NCBI GenBank assembly: GCA_963680875.1
Contig: OY804586.1
Location: 57,508,203 to 57,572,202, forward strand
Reading direction: 5' to 3'
DNA: 64,000 nt
Source of the DNA: Bathymodiolus brooksi
Lineage: Eukaryota > Mollusca > Bivalvia > Mytilida > Modiolidae
The stretch's first letter is position 1, and each line of letters opens with the position of its first letter. Below are positions 1-13,434 of the stretch, one piece after another. Both the position numbers and the translations under genes were made by a program. The notes below the pieces were generated by a model, which had not been told where the DNA came from, did not search any database, and was given only the letters and a program-made list of their open reading frames with translations.

Positions 1-376
1 CCCAGGAGCCTGTAATCGCTCACCTGGATCAAAGCTGCTTTCAATAACAACGCAACTGCACTGTGACGACCATCTTGGTGGGAGAGCGTGACTGCCAGAC
101 ACAATTTTGGAAGAGGACAATCCAATGACTATTCCATCACAGTTTGGTTCTAATTGAGCTACTGGTTCCAGACAAGATGGTTTTTATGTGAATTTTCCAT
201 AGGGTCCTCTGTTAAACTAAATACAGCTGTGCAGCCATCTTCGTCAGAGGGCGAGACCACCAGACACAATTTTGGAAGAGGACCATCCAATGGCTATTTT
301 ATCAAAGTTTGGTTCCAATTGAGCAACTCACAGGTTCCAGACAAGAAGATTTGTATGTGAATTTCCCATCGGGTCC

Positions 377-1227
377 CAGAGTTGCAGATAAAAAAAAAAT
401 CCTGTCAGACATTGGGTCCTGCAAGTAAGAGAGTTTTGCCAGACCTATCAACTTTTTGCCACACCTACTTTTTTTTAGAAATGTTTTAATATTTCACTTT
501 CAATACAGTATGATTAAAGGGACAATCTTAAAACCTTGACACAGCTAACGACTACTACGACCAGAATCAGATTAAGGATATTGCGAAAGGGGGGTTAGTC
601 ACGGAGCCCACATTCAATTTAGATAGCCCTGCAACATCAAATAATCAATACTTCATATTAGTAAAATTTTATTATTCCTCTAATGAGTATTTTGATATCA
701 AGTCGTCTCATTTGTTTCAAACAATGTTTGTTCATTTTGTGCTTCCATTTTCGATTAAAGGACTGCCCCGGTCGCCTCTCCTTTTCATATGCCGACCTTT
801 TGGCTTTTTTATTCTCTGTAGATAAATCGATAGGTAGTGGGTGCTTTTTTCCAGATTTAGACCCCTCCGTAAACTTAATTGGCCATGCAGCCATAACGGA
901 AATAATCAAATTACAATTTACAACGATTACCGATAGGATACGAAATAAAATCCGGAATGGGAACTGGTTCCCGAAATTTAGCATAAACAGAAAGGAACAG
1001 AAATTTTTACCGTTTTGCTTACGACTTTGACTTTATTAACAATAATCAAAGATCCTTCGCTTAGGGGTCTAAGAGGTAACCAGGACCGACAGAAATTTGA
1101 TCTTTGACAGCCCCAAGCAGTAAAAATGTTTGCCGGTTATTAGGTCTGACACAAAGACGTCATTTGCCGGACCCTCTAAAATTCTGCCCCCTAGGTCCGA
1201 CAGGGCCGACGGTTAGCTGCATCTTTG
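377..1227 (-). mobile_element. 851-bp TIR transposon insertion repeated in every array unit
   Basis: The ends are imperfect inverted repeats: CAGAGTTGCAGATAA on the left and, on the opposite strand, CAAAGATGCAGCTAA on the right, with a further match (CCTGTCAGAC / CCTGTCGGAC) inside. GGGTCC flanks both sides, a 6-bp target duplication or 8 bp with one mismatch. The dispersed relative has an uninterrupted site at 37,941-37,946, so this is an insertion and not part of the original element. Equivalent copies lie at 3064-3914, 5754-6603, 8440-9290, 11129-11979, 13821-14671, 16507-17357, 19196-20045, 22200-23050, 24886-25735 and 27576-28426. The CAGAG start suits hAT-type ends, but hAT normally makes 8-bp duplications, so the superfamily is unsettled. 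Strand is given for the ORF inside it. Confidence 0.75.
658..894 (-). pseudogene. Minus-strand ORF in the inserted element, possible leftover transposase first exon
   Basis: An ORF of 78 codons starts at a well-placed ATG (MAAWPIKFTEGSKSGKKHPL). It continues into a very basic stretch with the motif YEKERRPGRSFNRKWK. That motif reminds me of the region before the TTF-type zinc finger in some hAT-like transposases, a recollection and not a search result. After RKWK the translation loses protein-like character, as if an exon end had been passed, but I see no clean GT donor there. The ORF is open in all eleven copies (stop ends near 3344, 6034, 8720, 11409, 14101, 16787, 19476, 22480, 25166 and 27856). 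Only two replacement changes were noticed (R to Q, H to D). Array homogenisation alone could explain this, so function is unproven. Confidence 0.35.
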
Positions 1228-2677
1228 GGGTCCTATGTTAAGCTAAGTTCGGCTGTGAGGGCCATCATGGTCGAAGGGCCGAACCGCCGGACACATTTTT
1301 GGAAGATAACCATCCAATGACTATTTCATCAAATGTTGTTCTTATTGAGCAAATGGTTTCAGAAAAGAAGATTTTTATGGGAATTTCCCATAGGGTCCTA
1401 TGTTAAGCTAAGTTCGGCTGTGGGGGCCATCTTGATCGAAGGCCTGAACCGCCAGACACATTTTTGGAAGAGAACCATCCAATGACTATTTCATCAAAAT
1501 TTTGTTCTTATTGAGCAAATGGTTTCAGACAAGAAGATTTTTATGGGAATTTTCCATAGGGTCCTATGTTAAATTAAGTTCGGCTGTGGTGGCCATATTG
1601 GTCGGTGTTCTGAAATGCCGAACACAATTTTGGAAGAGGACCACCCAAGAATCATTTCAGCAAAGTTTGGTGGAGATTGGCTCAGTAGTTTCAGAGGAGA
1701 TTTTTTTTTTAATTTCATTCCCCATTTTTTACTAATTTGCATAATCGGTCAAAATAGGCAAAAGTTCAAAGTTCATAAAAAATCCCATAATATATGTTAA
1801 AAAGCTCATCATTATGCTTACACAGTTCAAATTTGGGCATGTTCTGGCTTAAAATAGAGCAGTTTTGGCTATTTGAAGAAATTTCTATTTTTAGTAATGG
1901 CGGCTATCTTGGATACAGGACGGCGCTGACGGTCAAAATTTTGAAAGGGGACCACACAAGGATCATTTCAGCAAAGTTTGGTTGAGATTGGCTCAGTAGT
2001 TTCAGAGGAGAAGATTTTTTTTTAATTTCATCCACCCTTTTTTCTAATATGCGTAATCGGTCAAAATAGGCAAAAGTTCAAAGTTCATAAAAAATCGCGT
2101 AATATATGTTAAAAAGCTCATCATTATGCTTATACAGTTCAAATTTGGGCACTTTCTGGCTTAAAATAGAGTAGATTTGGCCATTTGATGAAATTTCTAT
2201 TTTTAGTCATGGCGGCCATCTTGGATACAGGACGGCGCTGACGGACACAATTTTGAAAGGGGACCACCCAAGGATCATATCAGCAAAGTTTGGTTGAGAT
2301 TGGCTCAGTAGTTTCAGAGAAGATTTTTTTTTTAATTTCAACCCCCCTTTTTTCTATTTTTAGCTTGGCGGCCATCTTGGTTGGAAATCGGGATCACCGG
2401 ACACAATTTTGGAAGGGGGCCATCCAAGGATCATTCCACACAAGTTTGGTTGCAATTGGTCCAGTGGTCTCTGAGGAGAAGATTTTTTTTTTAATTTCAT
2501 CCCTCCTCTTTTCTAATTTGCATAATCGGTCAAAATAGGTAATGGGATTTACTTCAAAATTGCAGGGTAGGTAGATCTTGACATGCTGAACATGTTTGCA
2601 GTTTCAACTTACCACCTGTCTCTTATAGTTTTTGAAATAAAGGACGAAAAGTATTAAAATTTTGAAAATTTGATGAA

Positions 2678-5367
2678 ACCAGAGGCTCCCAGGAGCCTGT
2701 AATCGCTCACCTGGATCAAAACTGCTTTCAATAACAACGCAACTGCACTGTGACGACCATCTTGGTGGGAGAGCGTGACTGCCAGACACAATTTTGGAAG
2801 AGGACAATCCAATGACTATTCCATCACAGTTTGGTTCTAATTGAGCTACTGGTTCCAGACAAGATGGTTTTTATGTGAATTTCCCATAGGGTCCTCTGTT
2901 AAACTAAATACAGCTGTGCAGCCATCTTCGTCAGAGGGCGAGACCACCAGACACAATTTTGGAAGAGGACCATCCAATGGCTATTTTATCAAAGTTTGGT
3001 TCCAATTGAGCAACTCACAGGTTCCAGACAAGAAGATGTGTATGTGAATTTCCCATCGGGTCCCAGAGTTGCAGATAAAAAAAAATCCTGTCAGACATTG
3101 GGTCCTGCAAGTAAGAGAGTTTTGCCAGACCTATCAACTTTTTGCCACACCTACTTTTTTTTAGAAATTTTTTAATATTTCACTTTCAATACAGTATGAT
3201 TAAAGGGACAATCTTAAAACCTTGACACAGCTAACGACTACTACGACCAGAATCAGATTAAGGATATTGCGAAAGGGGGGTTAGTCACGGAGCCCACATT
3301 CAATTTAGATAGCCCTGCAACATCAAATAATCAATACTTCATATTAGTAAAATTTTATTATTCCTCTAATGAGTATTTTGATATCAAGTCGTCTCATTTG
3401 TTTCAAACAATGTTTGTTCATTTTGTGCTTCCATTTTCGATTAAAGGACCGCCCCGGTCGCCTCTCCTTTTCATATGCCGACCTTTTGGCTTTTTTATTC
3501 TCTGTAGATAAATCGATAGGTAGTGGGTGCTTTTTTCCAGATTTAGACCCCTCCGTAAACTTAATTGGCCATGCAGCCATAACGGAAATAATCAAATTAC
3601 AATTTACAACGATTACCGATAGGATACGAAATAAAATCCGGAATGGGAACTGGTTCCCGAAATTTAGCATAAACAGAAAGGAACAGAAATTTTTACCGAT
3701 TTGCTTACGACTTTTGACTTTATTAACAATAATCAAAGATCCTTCGCTTAGGGGTCTAAGAGGTAACCAGGACCGACAGAAATTTGATCTTTGACAGCCC
3801 CAAGCAGTAAACATGTTTGGCGGTCATTAGGTCTGACACAAAGACGTCATTTGCCGGACCCTCTAAAATTCTGCCCCCTAGGTCCGACAGGGCCGACGGT
3901 TAGCTGCATCTTTGGGGTCCTATGTTAAGCTAAGTTCGGCTGTGAGGGCCATCATGGTCGAAGGGCCGAACCGCCGGACACATTTTTGGAAGATAACCAT
4001 CCAATGACTATTTCATCAAATGTTGTTCTTATTGAGCAAATGGTTTCAGAAAAGAAGATTTTTATGGGAATTTCCCATAGGGTCCTATGTTAAGCTAAGT
4101 TCGGCTGTGGGGGCCATCTTGATCGAAGGCCTGAACCGCCAGACACATTTTTGGAAGAGAACCATCCAATGACTATTTCATCAAAATTTTGTTCTTATTG
4201 AGCAAATGGTTTCAGACAAGAAGATTTTTATGGGAATTTTCCATAGGGTCCTATGTTAAATTAAGTTCGGCTGTGGTGGCCATATTGGTCGGTGTTCTGA
4301 AATGCCGAACACAATTTTGGAAGAGGACCACCCAAGAATCATTTCAGCAAAGTTTGGTGGAGATTGGCTCAGTAGTTTCAGAGGAGAAGATTTTTTTTTT
4401 AATTTCATTCCCCATTTTTTAGTAATTTGCATAATCGGTCAAAATAGGCAAAAGTTCAAAGTTCATAAAAAATCCCATAATATATGTTAAAAAGCTCATC
4501 ATTATGCTTACACAGTTCAAATTTGGGCATGTTCTGGCTTAAAATAGAGCAGTTTTGGCTATTTGAAGAAATTTCTATTTTTAGTAATGGCGGCCATCTT
4601 GGATACAGGACGGCGCTGACGGTCAAAATTTTGAAAGGGGACCACCCAAGGATCATTTCAGCAAAGTTTGGTTGAGATTGGCTCAGTAGTTTCAGAGGAG
4701 AAGATTTTTTTTTAATTTCATCCACCCTTTTTTCTAATATGCGTAATCGGTCAAAATAGGCAAAAGTTCAAAGTTCATAAAAAATCGCGTAATATATGTT
4801 AAAAAGCTCATCATTATGCTTATACAGTTCAAATTTGGGCACTTTCTGGCTTAAAATAGAGTAGATTTGGCCATTTGATGAAATTTCTATTTTTAGTCAT
4901 GGCGGCCATCTTGGATACAGGACGGCGCTGACGGACACAATTTTGAAAGGGGACCACCCAAGGATCATATCAGCAAAGTTTGGTTGAGATTGGCTCAGTA
5001 GTTTCAGAGAAGATTTTTTTTTTAATTTCAACCCCCCTTTTTTCTATTTTTAGCTTGGCGGCCATCTTGGTTGGAAATCGGGATCACCGGACACACTTTT
5101 GGAAGGGGGCCATCCAAGGATCATTCCACACAAGTTTGGTTGCAATTGGTCCAGTGGTCTCTGAGGAGAAGATTTTTTTTTTAATTTCATCCCTCCTCTT
5201 TTCTAATTTGCATAATCGGTCAAAATAGGTAATGGGATTTACTTCAAAATTGCAGGGTAGGTAGATCTTGACATGCTGAACATGTTTGCAGTTTCAACTT
5301 ACCACCTGTCTCTTATAGTTTTTGAAATAAAGGACGAAAAGTATTAAAATTTTGAAAATTTGATGAA
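2678..5367 (+). repeat. Array unit 1
   Basis: Carries GAGGAGAAGATTT near 4,380 where most units have the shorter GAGGAGATTT. It also has a private ACACACTTTTGG change near 5,095. Confidence 0.9.
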
Positions 5368-8053
5368 ACCAGAGGCTCCCAGGAGCCTGTAATCGCTCAC
5401 CTGGATCAAAACTGCTTTCAATAACAACGCAACTGCACTGTGACGACCATCTTGGTGGGAGAGCGTGACTGCCAGACACAATTTTGGAAGAGGCCAATCC
5501 AATGACTATTCCATCACAGTTTGGTTCTAATTGAGCTACTGGTTCCAGACAAGATGGTTTTTATGTGAATTTCCCATAGGGTCCTCTGTTAAACTAAATA
5601 CAGCTGTGCAGCCATCTTCGTCAGAGGGCGAGACCACCAGACACAATTTTGGAAGAGGACCATCCAATGGCTATTTTATCAAAGTTTGGTTCCAATTGAG
5701 CAACTCACAGGTTCCAGACAAGAAGATGTGTATGTGAATTTCCCATCGGGTCCCAGAGTTGCAGATAAAAAAAAATCCTGTCAGACATTGGGTCCTGCAA
5801 GTAAGAGAGTTTTGCCAGACCTATCAACTTTTTGCCACACCTACTTTTTTTTCGAAATTTTTTAATATTTCACTTTCAATACAGTATGATTAAAGGGACA
5901 ATCTTAAAACCTTGACACAGCTAACGACTACTACGACCAGAATCAGATTAAGGATATTGCGAAAGGGGGGCTAGTCACGAAGCCCACATTCAATTTAGAT
6001 AGCCCTGCAACATCAAATAATCAATACTTCATATTAGTAAAATTTTATTATTCCTCTAATGAGTATTTTGATATCAAGTCGTCTCATTTGTTTCAAACAA
6101 TGTTTGTTCATTTTGTGCTTCCATTTTCGATTAAAGGACTGCCCCGGTCGCCTCTCCTTTTCATATGCCGACCTTTTGGCTTTTTTATTCTCTGTAGATA
6201 AATCGATAGGTAGTGGGTGCTTTTTTCCAGATTTAGACCCCTCCGTAAACTTAATTGGCCATGCAGCCATAACGGAAATAATCAAATTACAATTTACAAC
6301 GATTACCGATAGGATACGAAATAAAATCCGGAATGGGAACTGGTTCCCGAAATTTAGCATAAACAGAAAGGAACAGAAATTTTTACCGTTTTGCTTACGA
6401 CTTTGACTTTATTAACAATAATCAAAGATCCTTCGCTTAGGGGTCTAAGAGGTAACCAGGACCGACAGAAATTTGATCTTTGACAGCCCCAAGCAGTAAA
6501 AATGTTTGCCGGTTATTAGGTCTGACACAAAGACGTCATTTGCCGGACCCTCTAAAATTCTGCCCCCTAGGTCCGACAGGGCCGACGGTTAGCTGCATCT
6601 TTGGGGTCCTATGTTAAGCTAAGTTCGGCTGTGAGGGCCATCATGGTCGAAGGGCCGAACCGCCGGACACATTTTTGGAAGATAACCATCCAATGACTAT
6701 TTCATCAAATGTTGTTCTTATTGAGCAAATGGTTTCAGAAAAGAAGATTTTTATGGGAATTTCCCATAGGGTCCTATGTTAAGCTAAGTTCGGCTGTGGG
6801 GGCCATCTTGATCGAAGGCCTGAACCGCCAGACACATTTTTGGAAGAGAACCATCCAATGACTATTTCATCAAAATTTTGTTCTTATTGAGCAAATGGTT
6901 TCAGACAAGAAGATTTTTATGGGAATTTTCCATAGGGTCCTATGTTAAATTAAGTTCGGCTGTGGTGGCCATATTGGTCGGTGTTCTGAAATGCCGAACA
7001 CAATTTTGGAAGAGGACCACCCAAGAATCATTTCAGCAAAGTTTGGTGGAGATTGGCTCAGTAGTTTCAGAGGAGATTTTTTTTTTAATTTCATTCCCCA
7101 TTTTTTACTAATTTGCATAATCGGTCAAAATAGGCAAAAGTTCAAAGTTCATAAAAAATCCCATAATATATGTTAAAAAGCTCATCATTATGCTTACACA
7201 GTTCAAATTTGGGCATGTTCTGGCTTAAAATAGAGCAGTTTTGGCTATTTGAAGAAATTTCTATTTTTAGTAATGGCGGCTATCTTGGATACAGGACGGC
7301 GCTGACGGTCAAAATTTTGAAAGGGGACCACACAAGGATCATTTCAGCAAAGTTTGGTTGAGATTGGCTCAGTAGTTTCAGAGGAGAAGATTTTTTTTTA
7401 ATTTCATCCACCCTTTTTTCTAATATGCGTAATCGGTCAAAATAGGCAAAAGTTCAAAGTTCATAAAAAATCGCGTAATATATGTTAAAAAGCTCATCAT
7501 TATGCTTATACAGTTCAAATTTGGGCACTTTCTGGCTTAAAATAGAGTAGATTTGGCCATTTGATGAAATTTCTATTTTTAGTCATGGCGGCCATCTTGG
7601 ATACAGGACGGCGCTGACGGACACAATTTTGAAAGGGGACCACCCAAGGATCATATCAGCAAAGTTTGGTTGAGATTGGCTCAGTAGTTTCAGAGAAGAT
7701 TTTTTTTTTAATTTCAACCCCCCTTTTTTCTATTTTTAGCTTGGCGGCCATCTTGGTTGGAAATCGGGATCACCGGACACAATTTTGGAAGGGGGCCATC
7801 CAAGGATCATTCCACACAAGTTTGGTTGCAATTGGTCCAGTGGTCTCTGAGGAGAAGATTTTTTTTTTAATTTCATCCCTCCTCTTTTCTAATTTGCATA
7901 ATCGGTCAAAATAGGTAATGGGATTTACTTCAAAATTGCAGGGTAGGTAGATCTTGACATGCTGAACATGTTTGCAGTTTCAACTTACCACCTGTCTCTT
8001 ATAGTTTTTGAAATAAAGGACGAAAAGTATTAAAATTTTGAAAATTTGATGAA
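5368..8053 (+). repeat. Array unit 2
   Basis: Shares the diagnostic variants of unit 0 at a distance of 5,377 bp, which suggests that two-unit blocks were duplicated together. Confidence 0.9.
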
Positions 8054-10742
8054 ACCAGAGGCTCCCAGGAGCCTGTAATCGCTCACCTGGATCAAAACTG
8101 CTTTCAATAACAACGCAACTGCACTGTGACGACCATCTTGGTGGGAGAGCGTGACTGCCAGACACAATTTTGGAAGAGGACAATCCAATGACTATTCCAT
8201 CACAGTTTGGTTCTAATTGAGCTACTGGTTCCAGACAAGATGGTTTTTATGTGAATTTCCCATAGGGTCCTCTGTTAAACTAAATACAGCTGTGCAGCCA
8301 TCTTCGTCAGAGGGCGAGACCACCAGACACAATTTTGGAAGAGGACCATCCAATGGCTATTTTATCAAAGTTTGGTTCCAATTGAGCAACTCACAGGTTC
8401 CAGACAAGAAGATGTGTATGTGAATTTCCCATCGGGTCCCAGAGTTGCAGATAAAAAAAAATCCTGTCAGACATTGGGTCCTGCAAGTAAGAGAGTTTTG
8501 CCAGACCTATCAACTTTTTGCCACACCTACTTTTTTTTAGAAATTTTTTAATATTTCACTTTCAATACAGTATGATTAAAGGGACAATCTTAAAACCTTG
8601 ACACAGCTAACGACTACTACGACCAGAATCAGATTAAGGATATTGCGAAAGGGGGGTTAGTCACGGAGCCCACATTCAATTTAGATAGCCCTGCAACATC
8701 AAATAATCAATACTTCATATTAGTAAAATTTTATTATTCCTCTAATGAGTATTTTGATATCAAGTCGTCTCATTTGTTTCAAACAATGTTTGTTCATTTT
8801 GTGCTTCCATTTTCGATTAAAGGACCGCCCCGGTCGCCTCTCCTTTTCATATGCCGACCTTTTGGCTTTTTTATTCTCTGTAGATAAATCGATAGGTAGT
8901 GGGTGCTTTTTTCCAGATTTAGACCCCTCCGTAAACTTAATTGGCCATGCAGCCATAACGGAAATAATCAAATTACAATTTACAACGATTACCGATAGGA
9001 TACGAAATAAAATCCGGAATGGGAACTGGTTCCCGAAATTTAGCATAAACAGAAAGGAACAGAAATTTTTACCGATTTGCTTACGACTTTTGACTTTATT
9101 AACAATAATCAAAGATCCTTCGCTTAGGGGTCTAAGAGGTAACCAGGACCGACAGAAATTTGATCTTTGACAGCCCCAAGCAGTAAAAATGTTTGCCGGT
9201 CATTAGGTCTGACACAAAGACGTCATTTGCCGGACCCTCTAAAATTCTGCCCCCTAGGTCCGACAGGGCCGACGGTTAGCTGCATCTTTGGGGTCCTATG
9301 TTAAGCTAAGTTCGGCTGTGAGGGCCATCATGGTCGAAGGGCCGAACCGCCGGACACATTTTTGGAAGATAACCATCCAATGACTATTTCATCAAATGTT
9401 GTTCTTATTGAGCAAATGGTTTCAGAAAAGAAGATTTTTATGGGAATTTCCCATAGGGTCCTATGTTAAGCTAAGTTCGGCTGTGGGGGCCATCTTGATC
9501 GAAGGCCTGAACCGCCAGACACATTTTTGGAAGAGAACCATCCAATGACTATTTCATCAAAATTTTGTTCTTATTGAGCAAATGGTTTCAGACAAGAAGA
9601 TTTTTATGGGAATTTTCCATAGGGTCCTATGTTAAATTAAGTTCGGCTGTGGTGGCCATATTGGTCGGTGTTCTGAAATGCCGAACACAATTTTGGAAGA
9701 GGACCACCCAAGAATCATTTCAGCAAAGTTTGGTGGAGATTGGCTCAGTAGTTTCAGAGGAGATTTTTTTTTTAATTTCATTCCCCATTTTTTACTAATT
9801 TGCATAATCGGTCAAAATAGGCAAAAGTTCAAAGTTCATAAAAAATCCCATAATATATGTTAAAAAGCTCATCATTATGCTTACACAGTTCAAATTTGGG
9901 CATGTTCTGGCTTAAAATAGAGCAGTTTTGGCTATTTGAAGAAATTTCTATTTTTAGTAATGGCGGCCATCTTGGATACAGGACGGCGCTGACGGTCAAA
10001 ATTTTGAAAGGGGACCACCCAAGGATCATTTCAGCAAAGTTTGGTTGAGATTGGCTCAGTAGTTTCACAGAGGAGAAGATTTTTTTTTAATTTCATCCAC
10101 CCTTTTTTCTAATATGCGTAATCGGTCAAAATAGGCAAAAGTTCAAAGTTCATAAAAAATCGCGTAATATATGTTAAAAAGCTCATCATTATGCTTATAC
10201 AGTTCAAATTTGGGCACTTTCTGGCTTAAAATAGAGTAGATTTGGCCATTTGATGAAATTTCTATTTTTAGTCATGGCGGCCATCTTGGATACAGGACGG
10301 CGCTGACGGACACAATTTTGAAAGGGGACCACCCAAGGATCATATCAGCAAAGTTTGGTTGAGATTGGCTCAGTAGTTTCAGAGAAGATTTTTTTTTTAA
10401 TTTCAACCCCCCTTTTTTCTATTTTTAGCTTGGCGGCCATCTTGGTTGGAAATCGGGATCACCGGACACAATTTTGGAAGGGGGCCATCCAAGGATCATT
10501 CCACACAAGTTTGGTTGCAATTGGTCCAGTGGTCTCTGAGGAGAAGATTTTTTTTTTAATTTCATCCCTCCTCTTTTATAATTTGCATAATCGGTCAAAA
10601 TAGGTAATGGGATTTACTTCAAAATTGCAGGGTAGGTAGATCTTGACATGCTGAACATGTTTGCAGTTTCAACTTACCACCTGTCTCTTATAGTTTTTGA
10701 AATAAAGGACGAAAAGTATTAAAATTTTGAAAATTTGATGAA
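8054..10742 (+). repeat. Array unit 3
   Basis: First unit in the window with GTTTCACAGAGG (near 10,063) instead of GTTTCAGAGG, and with CTTTTATAATTTG near 10,573. Units 4, 6 and the right part of unit 7 share these variants. Confidence 0.9.
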
Positions 10743-13434
10743 ACCAGAGGCTCCCAGGAGCCTGTAATCGCTCACCTGGATCAAAACTGCTTTCAATAAC
10801 AACGCAACTGCACTGTGACGACCATCTTGGTGGGAGAGCGTGACTGCCAGACACAATTTTGGAAGAGGCCAATCCAATGACTATTCCATCACAGTTTGGT
10901 TCTAATTGAGCTACTGGTTCCAGACAAGATGGTTTTTATGTGAATTTCCCATAGGGTCCTCTGTTAAACTAAATACAGCTGTGCAGCCATCTTCGTCAGA
11001 GGGCGAGACCACCAGACACAATTTTGGAAGAGGACCATCCAATGGCTATTTTATCAAAGTTTGGTTCCAATTGAGCAACTCACAGGTTCCAGACAAGAAG
11101 ATGTGTATGTGAATTTCCCATCGGGTCCCAGAGTTGCAGATAAAAAAAAATCCTGTCAGACATTGGGTCCTGCAAGTAAGAGAGTTTTGCCAGACCTATC
11201 AACTTTTTGCCACACCTACTTTTTTTTAGAAATTTTTTAATATTTCACTTTCAATACAGTATGATTAAAGGGACAATCTTAAAACCTTGACACAGCTAAC
11301 CACTACTACGACCAGAATCAGATTAAGGATATTGCGAAAGGGGGGTTAGTCACGGAGCCCACATTCAATTTAGATAGCCCTGCAACATCAAATAATCAAT
11401 ACTTCATATTAGTAAAATTTTATTATTCCTCTAATGAGTATTTTGATATCAAGTCGTCTCATTTGTTTCAAACAATGTTTGTTCATTTTGTGCTTCCATT
11501 TTCGATTAAAGGACCGCCCCGGTCGCCTCTCCTTTTCATATGCCGACCTTTTGGCTTTTTTATTCTCTGTAGATAAATCGATAGGTAGTGGGTGCTTTTT
11601 TCCAGATTTAGACCCCTCCGTAAACTTAATTGGCCATGCAGCCATAACGGAAATAATCAAATTACAATTTACAACGATTACCGATAGGATACGAAATAAA
11701 ATCCGGAATGGGAACTGGTTCCCGAAATTTAGCATAAACAGAAAGGAACAGAAATTTTTACCGATTTGCTTACGACTTTTGACTTTATTAACAATAATCA
11801 AAGATCCTTCGCTTAGGGGTCTAAGAGGTAACCAGGACCGACAGAAATTTGATCTTTGACAGCCCCAAGCAGTAAAAATGTTTGCCGGTCATTAGGTCTG
11901 ACACAAAGACGTCATTTGCCGGACCCTCTAAAATTCTGCCCCCTAGGTCCGACAGGGCCGACGGTTAGCTGCATCTTTGGGGTCCTATGTTAAGCTAAGT
12001 TCGGCTGTGAGGGCCATCATGGTCGAAGGGCCGAACCGCCGGACACATTTTTGGAAGATAACCATCCAATGACTATTTCATCAAATGTTGTTCTTATTGA
12101 GCAAATGGTTTCAGAAAAGAAGATTTTTATGGGAATTTCCCATAGGGTCCTATGTTAAGCTAAGTTCGGCTGTGGGGGCCATCTTGATCGAAGGCCTGAA
12201 CCGCCAGACACATTTTTGGAAGAGAACCATCCAATGACTATTTCATCAAAATTTTGTTCTTATTGAGCAAATGGTTTCAGACAAGAAGATTTTTATGGGA
12301 ATTTTCCATAGGGTCCTATGTTAAATTAAGTTCGGCTGTGGTGGCCATATTGGTCGGTGTTCTGAAATGCCGAACACAATTTTGGAAGAGGACCACCCAA
12401 GAATCATTTCAGCAAAGTTTGGTGGAGATTGGCTCAGTAGTTTCAGAGGAGAAGATTTTTTTTTTAATTTCATTCCCCATTTTTTAGTAATTTGCATAAT
12501 CGGTCAAAATAGGCAAAAGTTCAAAGTTCATAAAAAATCCCATAATATATGTTAAAAAGCTCATCATTATGCTTACACAGTTCAAATTTGGGCATGTTCT
12601 GGCTTAAAATAGAGCAGTTTTGGCTATTTGAAGAAATTTCTATTTTTAGTAATGGCGGCCATCTTGGATACAGGACGGCGCTGACGGTCAAAATTTTGAA
12701 AGGGGACCACCCAAGGATCATTTCAGCAAAGTTTGGTTGAGATTGGCTCAGTAGTTTCACAGAGGAGAAGATTTTTTTTTAATTTCATCCACCCTTTTTT
12801 CTAATATGCGTAATCGGTCAAAATAGGCAAAAGTTCAAAGTTCATAAAAAATCGCGTAATATATGTTAAAAAGCTCATCATTATGCTTATACAGTTCAAA
12901 TTTGGGCACTTTCTGGCTTAAAATAGAGTAGATTTGGCCATTTGATGAAATTTCTATTTTTAGTCATGGCGGCCATCTTGGATACAGGACGGCGCTGACG
13001 GACACAATTTTGAAAGGGGACCACCCAAGGATCATATCAGCAAAGTTTGGTTGAGATTGGCTCAGTAGTTTCAGAGAAGATTTTTTTTTTAATTTCAACC
13101 CCCCTTTTTTCTATTTTTAGCTTGGCGGCCATCTTGGTTGGAAATCGGGATCACCGGACACAATTTTGGAAGGGGGCCATCCAAGGATCATTCCACACAA
13201 GTTTGGTTGCAATTGGTCCAGTGGTCTCTGAGGAGAAGATTTTTTTTTTAATTTCATCCCTCCTCTTTTATAATTTGCATAATCGGTCAAAATAGGTAAT
13301 GGGATTTACTTCAAAATTGCAGGGTAGGTAGATCTTGACATGCTGAACATGTTTGCAGTTTCAACTTACCACCTGTCTCTTATAGTTTTTGAAATAAAGG
13401 ACGAAAAGTATTAAAATTTTGAAAATTTGATGAA
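10743..13434 (+). repeat. Array unit 4
   Basis: Combines the CACAGAGG variant with the longer GAGGAGAAGATTT form seen in unit 1. At 2,692 bp it is the longest ordinary unit. Confidence 0.9.

Larger units (their letters stand above)
1..2677 (+). repeat. Array unit 0 (lacks first 10 bases of head)
   Basis: Nearly identical to unit 2. Both have GGACTGCCCC rather than GGACCGCCCC in the inserted element, and both lose one T in ACGACTTTGAC near 1,020. Confidence 0.9.

Noticed and set aside
154..2807. Many 61-82-codon ORFs in the core repeats on both strands
   Set aside because: Adjacent diverged cores give different frames and truncations, and the peptides are low in protein-like features. They are chance frames in a repeated non-coding core.
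3369..3794. Plus-strand ORF of up to 141 codons repeated in most array units
   Set aside because: It lies antisense to the MAAW ORF and runs through the transposon's inverted-repeat region. In several units a one-base indel breaks it. Repetition comes from the array and not from selection.
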